In this document: one piece after another, positions 58,220 through 64,000 of the stretch
Layout: the number at the start of each line of letters is the position of its first letter
How positions within the stretch are numbered: the stretch's first letter is position 1
Source: a virus
Reading direction: 5' to 3' (one strand)
IMG/VR virus record: IMGVR_UViG_3300008267_000072
Location: 1 to 64,000 of that record
DNA length: 64,000 nt
Position numbers and translations under genes: made by a program
The notes under the pieces: generated by a model
What the model saw: the letters and a program-made list of their open reading frames with translations, nothing else
The model's database searches: none
Told to the model about the DNA's origin: nothing

Positions 58220-59203
58220 ATGAGCATCGTGTCCGAAACACTAATGACCTTCATGCCTGCAAAGCGTAAAACCACGCCCAGCGGATGGACATCGATCAAT
58301 GCTCCGTGCTGTGTACACAATGGTACGTCTGCTGATACACGTATGCGTGGTGGTGTTAGAGAAGAAGGCGACACGTTTTCCTATCATTGTTTCAACTGCG
58401 GATTCAAGGCCAGTTGGCAACCTGGAAGAAATGTTTCTTATAAGTTTAAACAATTGATGAGTTGGTTAAACGTTCCTGACGATGTTATTAACCGGTTATC
58501 GCTGGAAGTGTTAAAACTCAACGAAGGCATTGAAGTACAACAACGCTTTGTAGACTTGCCTGTCTTTGAAGAAGTTCAACTTCCACCAAACAGCATCAAG
58601 ATCACAGATATCACTGACAATCAAAAACTTGAACCTATAAAAGAATATCTAGCAAAACGTCAATTGCATTTGGATGCTGATTACAATTTTTATTGGAGTT
58701 CAGAACTTGGATACAGAGATAGATTTGTAATTCCTTTTTACTATGAAGGTAAAACCGTAGGATGGACTGCTAGAACTATTACCCCTGATAAGAAACCCAA
58801 ATACATTACAGAATCACAGCCGGGGTTTGTGTTTAATCTAGATGAACAACGCCCACAAAAAATATTCTGTATTGTTGTGGAAGGTCCTATTGATGCACTG
58901 CACATTGACGGAGTTGCTGTTATGCGAGCAGAGATAAATGATCAACAGGCAATGCTGATTGATCGTTTGAACAAAGACACAATAGTTTTACCCGACAGAG
59001 ACGAAACCGGTGCTGGAATGGTTGAACAGGCTATTGCCAGAGGGTGGAGTGTTAGTATGCCTGAATGGTCACCGGAGATCAAAGACGTAAATGACGCCGT
59101 GATAAAATACGGAAGACTATATACACTGTACAGTATTGTAGCGGCAGCAGAGTCGTCGCCACTTAAAATTAGATTGAGAGCAAAAAAATGGTACGCAAAA
59201 TAA
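58220..59203 (+). CDS. 61: DNA primase gp61
   Basis: A 327-residue primase. Residues 30-60 form a zinc finger (C30, C31/H33, then CFNC at 57-60) that recognises the priming site. FVIPFYYEGKTVGWTAR begins the catalytic half; VVEGPIDALHIDG (about 218-230) is the Toprim Glu-Asp motif, and TIVLPDRDETGAGM (about 254-267) supplies the second acidic pair. T4 gp61 is 342 residues. It makes RNA primers with the gp41 helicase, encoded 1.7 kb downstream. Confidence 0.9.
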   Translation: MSIVSETLMTFMPAKRKTTPSGWTSINAPCCVHNGTSADTRMRGGVREEGDTFSYHCFNCGFKASWQPGRNVSYKFKQLMSWLNVPDDVINRLSLEVLKLNEGIEVQQRFVDLPVFEEVQLPPNSIKITDITDNQKLEPIKEYLAKRQLHLDADYNFYWSSELGYRDRFVIPFYYEGKTVGWTARTITPDKKPKYITESQPGFVFNLDEQRPQKIFCIVVEGPIDALHIDGVAVMRAEINDQQAMLIDRLNKDTIVLPDRDETGAGMVEQAIARGWSVSMPEWSPEIKDVNDAVIKYGRLYTLYSIVAAAESSPLKIRLRAKKWYAK

Positions 59204-59304
59204 TCAACATTATACTATGGCCCATTACGTGGACTGTAGATGAAATTCGTTTTCGCAAAAAACTAAAAGAACTACGTAAGAAAGATCCGTTTATTTACAA
59301 ATGA
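59188..59304 (+). CDS. 38-residue basic protein between gp61 and the carbamoyltransferase
   Basis: ATG 59188 to TGA 59304. It overlaps the gp61 end by 16 nt and the carbamoyltransferase ATG by 4 nt (ATGA). The product begins MVRKIINIILWPITWTVDEI, followed by RFRKKLKELRKKDPFIYK. The first ~18 residues are a hydrophobic, Trp-rich segment and the rest is a basic helix, an arrangement of a membrane-anchored or membrane-associated small protein. Its compact fit with both neighbours supports that it is real, and I recall similar DPFIYK-ending small proteins in T4-like phages. Confidence 0.6.
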   Translation: MVRKIINIILWPITWTVDEIRFRKKLKELRKKDPFIYK

Positions 59305-60803
59305 AAATTTGGGGAATTAGTGCTAACAGTCACGATGCTGCACTAGCAGTGTTTGATAAAGATGCAAACAAATTAAAATTAGAATTTGCAAGTCACAGTG
59401 AAAGATTTAGTGGTATAAAAAACGACCCTAATCTGCATTGTAGTCATTCGATATTTCGAGATGGATTGATTGAATATGCCGTCAATAATTTTGGCAAACC
59501 TGACGAAGTTGTCTGGTATGAAAAACCATACAAAAAAACAATTCGACAACTTCTGGCAGGGCAAGGGTGGCAGGCTAAAGAAAACAATATTCGCAATTAT
59601 CTGCTTGACTATGGCATCCACGCTCCTGTATCATTTGTTGACCATCATTGTAGCCATGCTAGTGCTGGATATTTTACAAGTGGTTTTGATTCTGCCACTG
59701 TCGTTGTTCTAGACAGTATTGGTGAATTCGAAACTCTCAGCATTTGGGAAGGCAAGGGCACGGATCTAAAACGAATTTATACACAACGTTATCCACACAG
59801 TCTTGGTCTGTGGTACAGTGCTATGACTGACCGTATAGGACTCAAAGCCAACGAGGATGAATATATCCTTATGGGTATGGCAGCATACGGCAACCCCCAC
59901 AGACTGTTCAACGACATCATGCAAGACTTTGTTCAACATATTGATCCGGATAACAGTCCTAGGATTGTTTTTAAAAACAATCTTCATCGGGGGTGCAGAG
60001 GTTGGCGACTGGATCTCAACACAGAACAAGACCTCTTTGACATTGCTGCCGCTACCCAGGCAGTTTATCAGTACTTTCTTAAAATAATCAGTAACTGGGC
60101 TAGGTGGAAATCTACTTCGGGTAATCTAGTTTTAATGGGCGGCTGTGCCCTAAACTGTGCTGCTAACAGCACTATCTATAAAGATTGGAACAGGGTATGG
60201 ATCATGCCCAATCCAGGCGACTCTGGGTCCAGTGTGGGTGCAGTGTTGGCCAAGTATCAACAGCCAATTGAGTGGCAGGGTCCATATCTAGGGTTCACAA
60301 TCAACCGACCCTACCCTGTAAAAGAATTGATCCAAGAACTCAAAACTGTGGGCATTGCAGGTGTGGCCAATGGTGCTGCTGAGTTTGGACCTAGAGCCTT
60401 GGGCAATCGCAGTCTACTGGCTGACCCACGTGGCGCAGATATCAAGTCCAGGGTCAATGACATCAAGCAGCGTCAACAGTTTAGACCATTTGCACCTGCT
60501 ATACTTGAAGAACACGCAGAAGAATATTTCGACGGACCCGTGGGCCCTTACATGCAATACACTGCACATTGCAGATACCCGGAAGAATTTCCAGCAATTG
60601 TACACCACGACGGTACCAGCAGAGTGCAAACAGTGGGCAAAGCAGACAACCCGGGTTTTAGACGTTTACTGGAACAGTGGTATGCAGAGACCGGTTGCCC
60701 TATGCTGTTGAACACAAGTCTCAACATCAAAGGTCGGCCGATGGTCAATACCTGGAGAGAGGCTAGAGATTTTGCACAACACTACGGAGTACGTGTGTTT
60801 TGA
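59301..60803 (+). CDS. Carbamoyltransferase (NodU/CmcH family)
   Basis: A 500-residue carbamoyltransferase. MKIWGISANSHDAALAVF is the first ATPase-like motif, VDHHCSHASAGYF (HHxxHA, about 112-124) is the metal-binding triad, LDSIGEFETLSIWEGKG and AYGNP follow, and VLMGGCALNCAANS with FGPRALGNRSLLADPRG are the carbamoyl-adenylate motifs. The last block (LNTSLNIKGRPMVNT) is also standard. The family adds a carbamoyl group from carbamoyl phosphate and ATP to a sugar or other hydroxyl; in phages it probably decorates a glycan or modified nucleotide. It overlaps neighbours by 4 nt and 1 nt. Confidence 0.85.
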   Translation: MKIWGISANSHDAALAVFDKDANKLKLEFASHSERFSGIKNDPNLHCSHSIFRDGLIEYAVNNFGKPDEVVWYEKPYKKTIRQLLAGQGWQAKENNIRNYLLDYGIHAPVSFVDHHCSHASAGYFTSGFDSATVVVLDSIGEFETLSIWEGKGTDLKRIYTQRYPHSLGLWYSAMTDRIGLKANEDEYILMGMAAYGNPHRLFNDIMQDFVQHIDPDNSPRIVFKNNLHRGCRGWRLDLNTEQDLFDIAAATQAVYQYFLKIISNWARWKSTSGNLVLMGGCALNCAANSTIYKDWNRVWIMPNPGDSGSSVGAVLAKYQQPIEWQGPYLGFTINRPYPVKELIQELKTVGIAGVANGAAEFGPRALGNRSLLADPRGADIKSRVNDIKQRQQFRPFAPAILEEHAEEYFDGPVGPYMQYTAHCRYPEEFPAIVHHDGTSRVQTVGKADNPGFRRLLEQWYAETGCPMLLNTSLNIKGRPMVNTWREARDFAQHYGVRVF

Positions 60804-60898
60804 TGGGTTGCTGTCCTAGAAACATAATCAAACACTTGCTGTTGACAATTACAAATACTGTATTACAATTTGTTATTGTAGCAACTGCGGTAGCCTAA
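60803..60898 (+). CDS. 31-residue hydrophobic peptide
   Basis: ATG 60803 (sharing the A of the preceding TGA) to TAA 60898. The product begins MGCCPRNIIKHLLLTITNTV and ends VATAVA, a single hydrophobic span with two Cys and a basic start. It fits a small membrane protein. The gp41 promoter lies inside it, which argues either that it is a chance frame or that the region is dual-use. No ribosome-binding site is seen. Confidence 0.35.
   Translation: MGCCPRNIIKHLLLTITNTVLQFVIVATAVA
60842..60869 (+). promoter_or_regulatory. Sigma70-like promoter for gp41
   Basis: TTGACA (60842-60847) and TACAAT (60864-60869) with 16 nt between them. It lies 59 nt before the helicase ATG at 60929. Confidence 0.65.
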
Positions 60899-60928
60899 AA
60901 GCCACTTCCAATATAAAAGAAATAAAAG

Positions 60929-62359
60929 ATGACAACCAGACAAAACACTGACTACGGATACGATATACAAAAACTATATCTTGAAATGATGCTCACAGAC
61001 GCAGAAACGTTTGTGCGCTGTCAAAGTGTTTTTGATGACAAGAGTTTTGATCGCAAACTACAACCAGCAGCAAAGTTCATCAATGACTACGTTACTGATC
61101 ACAATGCCATGCCCACGTTTGAAATGGTCAATGCTACCACAAAGTCTGGACTGATCAATCCAGGCGAACTGCAAATAGAACACTATGATTGGTTGCTTGC
61201 TGAGTTCGAAACCTTTGCACGTCACAAAGCATTGGAAGCAGCCATCTTAAAGAGTGCCGACCTGCTGGAAAAAGGCGAATACGGTCCAGTAGAAGATCTA
61301 GTTAAGCGAGCAGTACAGATCGGACTGCAAAAAGATCTAGGCACAGACTACTTCCGCGATCCTCGAAAAAGATTGGAAGCCATCAAAGACAAAAACGGAC
61401 AGGTAAGCACAGGCTGGCCCAGTCTTGATAAGAAACTGTTTGGTGGATTCAACAGAGGTGAACTCAACATCTTTGCAGGCGGTTCGGGTGCAGGCAAAAG
61501 TTTATTCTTGGCTAATCTGGGCGTTAACTGGGCGCTCAACGGTATGAACGTACTGTATCTAACTTTCGAACTGTCAGAAAATCTAGTTAGTATGCGTATT
61601 GATAGTATGGTTACAGATATTCCAACACGTGATGTTTTCAAGAGCATTGACGACGTCGAAATGAAAGTCCGGATGATCGGCAAGAAGTCGGGTGCTATGC
61701 AGGTCAAGTACATGCCCACCGGTAAGACTGCAAACGATCTACGCAGTTATATCAAAGAATATGAAATCAAAACCAAGAAGCGTTTGGACGCAATACTGGT
61801 GGACTACTTGGATCTTATGATGCCAATTTCAGTTAAGGTCAGTGCTGAAAATCTATTCGTCAAGGACAAGTATGTCAGTGAAGAACTGCGTAACCTAGCA
61901 ATGGAATTGAACTGTGTGTTTGTAACAGCAAGCCAACTCAACAGAGGCGCAGTAGAAGAGATTGAATTTGACCACAGCCACATTTCGGGTGGTATCTCAA
62001 AGATCAACACTGCGGATAACCTGTTTGGTATCTTTACCAGCAGAGCAATGCGTGAACGCGGTCGCTATCAACTGCAACTTATGAAGACACGTAGCAGTTC
62101 GGGTGTGGGCACAAAGATAGATCTAGACTTCAATGTTGAAACACTGCGTATCACAGATTGTGAACAGGAAGATGACGGATCGGGTGCAGGGCCGCAGCAG
62201 AAAAGTTCTGTGTATGAACAACTAAAACGTTCAGCAGCAAAACCAAAAGCCCCAGATGAACCAGCAGATCCAGGTCGCGGCACACCAGCAGGTCGAGTCA
62301 ATGCAGAAGTTGACAGCACCAAACTACGACAGTTCTTGAGCAACCTCGGAGACAGTTGA
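60929..62359 (+). CDS. 41: Replicative helicase gp41
   Basis: A 476-residue hexameric DnaB-type helicase, matching T4 gp41 (475). The N-terminal ~150 residues bind primase. GGSGAGKS (about 184-191) is Walker A, NVLYLTFELSENLVSMRID (H1a), LDAILVDYLDLMMP (Walker B), VTASQLNRGA (H3) and SGGISKINTADN (H4) follow. The C-terminus is Pro/Lys-rich (AAKPKAPDEPADPGRGTP). It unwinds the replication fork and pairs with gp61. A weak AAAGAAATAAAAG ribosome-binding region precedes the ATG. Confidence 0.95.
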   Translation: MTTRQNTDYGYDIQKLYLEMMLTDAETFVRCQSVFDDKSFDRKLQPAAKFINDYVTDHNAMPTFEMVNATTKSGLINPGELQIEHYDWLLAEFETFARHKALEAAILKSADLLEKGEYGPVEDLVKRAVQIGLQKDLGTDYFRDPRKRLEAIKDKNGQVSTGWPSLDKKLFGGFNRGELNIFAGGSGAGKSLFLANLGVNWALNGMNVLYLTFELSENLVSMRIDSMVTDIPTRDVFKSIDDVEMKVRMIGKKSGAMQVKYMPTGKTANDLRSYIKEYEIKTKKRLDAILVDYLDLMMPISVKVSAENLFVKDKYVSEELRNLAMELNCVFVTASQLNRGAVEEIEFDHSHISGGISKINTADNLFGIFTSRAMRERGRYQLQLMKTRSSSGVGTKIDLDFNVETLRITDCEQEDDGSGAGPQQKSSVYEQLKRSAAKPKAPDEPADPGRGTPAGRVNAEVDSTKLRQFLSNLGDS

Positions 62360-62362
62360 GTC

Positions 62363-62370
62363 TATAAATA
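62363..62370 (+). promoter_or_regulatory. Perfect T4 late promoter motif TATAAATA
   Basis: The only exact TATAAATA found in an intergenic position. It ends 8 nt before the ATG at 62379, again close enough for a near-leaderless message. Confidence 0.7.
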
Positions 62371-62378
62371 TAGTTTGA

Positions 62379-63509
62379 ATGAACTCAATCTCAATAGACC
62401 CTGGCGATAGACTTTACAAACTGTTTAATGTAACCAAATCCACAGATGACTTCCAGTGGATTTTTATAAGTGAACATGCACTAACTCAGATAATAAACGG
62501 CCACAGTACATTGGACAGTTGTGTTGTCGAACGTCTAAACACAGACCGCGCCAGTAGATTGATTGTAAGCAGTATACTGGAAATTGTAGGATCTGAATAT
62601 CCATCGGAATGTAAAACACTGTTTGAAAATTTAAACATTGATCTACAACAGATACACATTGTAGTAGCCACAGAACCACAACAGCAGATGTTCAACGCAG
62701 CCGTGCCAGAATTCAAAGTCAGTGTATTCAACTATTGGGAACACGCTACACAGTTGATTGTTAGATCGTGGCCGTTCCAACGCAGCAATGCACTACCACA
62801 AAAACGTTTTCTCTATCTCAACAGAAGATGCTCGCCGGATCGTGCATTGATCTTTTATAGACTGTGGAAGGACTTGGAATTTCAAAACAACTCACATGCC
62901 AGTATGCACAGAGGAGCATACTGGGATAGAAGAATCGATGAAGAACAGTATTTTCAAATTTGTATGAATGGATTGAAACATCTACCATACTTTGAAAAAA
63001 TAAAAAAATTTTACAATAGAATCACACTGCCGGTTTTGCAAAACAATCAAGAAGCCTACGACTACGATTTTTTCGGAGACCGGAATAATCAACTGCTGAG
63101 TTTTTATAAAAATTCATCTGTTAGTGTGATAGTGGAAAGTCATCCTAATCACCCTGCCGCAGCATTCATGCCCACTGAAAAACTCTATAGGTCCTTGGCC
63201 ACAGGTCAACCGTTTGTGGTATTTGGTGTACAACACTACTATCGAAATCTACAAGCACAAGGCTATAAATTCTCCAGTATACCCGAATTCGACAGTGTGG
63301 AGGATCTCTGCACTAGAGCAGAACAGTTTGCAGATTATGTAAAGAAACTGGCCCGCAGTTCTGAGTCGGATTGGAACAGATTTCTCTCCAGAGAACTTGT
63401 CTATGCAAAACACAATCTCAAGGTTTTAAAACAGCGCAAACACCAAAGAAGCCAACAGTTTCACCCGGAATTGAGTCAGTGGTTAAAACCAGCACCGGGA
63501 AGAATATAA
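62379..63509 (+). CDS. Glycosyltransferase-like protein (paralogue A)
   Basis: A 376-residue protein. APEFKVSVFNYWEHATQLIV is close to VPEFKVSVFNYWE in the next gene. KRFLYLNRRCSPDRALIFYRLW resembles the start of exostosin/GT-B-like proteins, and MPTEKLYRSLATGQPFVVFGVQHYYRNLQAQGYKFSSIPEFDSVEDL is the characteristic second block (E-K-x-x-R-S-LxxGxPFVxxG, then LxxLxxxGYKF). That suggests a sugar transferase with a nucleotide-sugar pocket. It starts 8 nt after a perfect late motif and overlaps its tandem paralogue by one base. Donor and acceptor are unknown. Confidence 0.65.
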   Translation: MNSISIDPGDRLYKLFNVTKSTDDFQWIFISEHALTQIINGHSTLDSCVVERLNTDRASRLIVSSILEIVGSEYPSECKTLFENLNIDLQQIHIVVATEPQQQMFNAAVPEFKVSVFNYWEHATQLIVRSWPFQRSNALPQKRFLYLNRRCSPDRALIFYRLWKDLEFQNNSHASMHRGAYWDRRIDEEQYFQICMNGLKHLPYFEKIKKFYNRITLPVLQNNQEAYDYDFFGDRNNQLLSFYKNSSVSVIVESHPNHPAAAFMPTEKLYRSLATGQPFVVFGVQHYYRNLQAQGYKFSSIPEFDSVEDLCTRAEQFADYVKKLARSSESDWNRFLSRELVYAKHNLKVLKQRKHQRSQQFHPELSQWLKPAPGRI

Positions 63510-64000
63510 TGAACTATTATTCAGAAATACATAATTTGTTAACTTGTTTTTTTAATATAGAATATTCCCAAGATCAATTTGCTTGGGCATTTGTTTCTGA
63601 ACACGAAATTGAAAACAAAACACGCAACAATCTAGAACTTTTTAAACCAAAGATCCTGGAACGATTGCGCGAAAACAATCAAACAAGATTGATCATAACT
63701 TTTGCAACAGAACTCACCTCCGCAGGCGCTGTGGAAAACTATAAAAAACTGTTGACGCAGAACCGTATACCGTTGGAACGTGTGCATTTTATTGCAATAA
63801 CCGAACCACAAAAAATCATGGTGCAAAACACAGCCCCGGAATTCAAAGTCAGCGTATTCAACTATTGGGAATATGTAACAGCGTCAATGGTGAAGGCATG
63901 GCCTGCCACAGTGGAAACTGATCTAGAACACAAACGTTTCTTGTATCTCAACAGAAGATTCACAGAGACACGAGCATTGATCTATTATAGACTGTGCAAA
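63509..64000 (+). CDS. Glycosyltransferase-like protein (paralogue B), cut by the window end
   Basis: The first 164 codons are present, starting at ATG 63509 (TAATG overlap with the previous gene). The frame is open to the end of the window. APEFKVSVFNYWEYVTASMVKAW and KRFLYLNRRFTETRALIYYRL repeat the paralogue just before it, so this is a tandem duplication with divergence. The C-terminal block is beyond the window. Confidence 0.65.
   Translation, partial: MNYYSEIHNLLTCFFNIEYSQDQFAWAFVSEHEIENKTRNNLELFKPKILERLRENNQTRLIITFATELTSAGAVENYKKLLTQNRIPLERVHFIAITEPQKIMVQNTAPEFKVSVFNYWEYVTASMVKAWPATVETDLEHKRFLYLNRRFTETRALIYYRLCK

Noticed and set aside
1-64000. tRNA genes, CRISPR arrays, integrase or insertion sequences
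   Set aside because: None seen; gaps between genes are short and contain only promoters and hairpins. No cloverleaf or repeat-spacer pattern was found by eye, so a tRNAscan run would be needed to exclude a diverged tRNA.
1-64000. Cyanophage photosynthesis genes as host evidence
   Set aside because: No psbA, psbD, hli or phycobilin genes are in the window, so a cyanobacterial host cannot be claimed.

Overview
The window is a piece of a large, AT-rich, T4-like contractile-tailed phage genome of marine type (cyanophage/pelagiphage branch). It starts inside the major capsid gene (gp23). Recognisable T4 core genes are gp15, gp14, gp13, gp18, gp19, gp4, gp16, gp17, gp32, uvsX, probably uvsY, uvsW, gp61 and gp41. 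Several proteins of unknown function also look like ones conserved in marine T4-like phages. No photosynthesis gene, integrase, tRNA or CRISPR array was found. Kdo synthesis and a Pal-like protein point to a Gram-negative host. A SAR11-type or cyanobacterial host is my inference, not proven.

Layout. 1-16105: end of gp23, two small genes, then about 15 kb of fibre/adhesin genes including proteins of 1598 and 2716 aa. 16116-21060: an unknown gene, a glycosyltransferase, a 1179-aa tandem-repeat glycosyltransferase-like protein, and a Nudix hydrolase on the minus strand. 21069-25553: neck genes gp15 and gp14 (minus), gp13 (plus), a methyltransferase and a nucleotide kinase. 25641-37487: sheath, tube, a tube-like protein, head completion protein, both terminase subunits and conserved virion-associated proteins. 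37615-40885: gp32, uvsX and a uvsY-like gene. 40897-47278: a glycan island of methyltransferases, a nucleotidyltransferase-cupin fusion, glycosyltransferases and three related capsule-type transferases. 47281-50422: uvsW with unknown neighbours. 50422-55328: cupin, queuosine-precursor-type transporter, sugar epimerase and dehydrogenase, kdsA, a Pal-like protein and kdsB. 55307-57004: replication-like genes including a miniature DNA polymerase III alpha-like protein. 57365-64000: a structural protein, primase gp61, carbamoyltransferase, helicase gp41 and two tandem glycosyltransferase-like paralogues.

How it works together. Structural and packaging genes are preceded by T4-type late promoter motifs (GATAAATA, GCTAAATA, once TATAAATA). 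Several of these sit 4-8 nt from the start codon, which would give leaderless messages. Sigma70-like promoters precede the primase, the helicase and a few small genes. Intrinsic terminators or bare hairpins follow gp23, the fibre genes, gp18, gp19, gp32 and others. Glycan genes are interleaved with replication genes in tightly overlapping operons, so the phage probably remodels the host surface, or decorates its own virion, while it replicates.

Most unusual points: a 184-aa protein that keeps the DnaE palm aspartates; a kdsA-pal-kdsB cassette with a secreted, non-lipidated Pal; a nine-module glycosyltransferase-like repeat protein; an S74 fibre chaperone domain missing its cleavage half; an internal-head-protein candidate with a T4-style capsid-targeting leader; and three small genes of 55, 38 and 31 codons.
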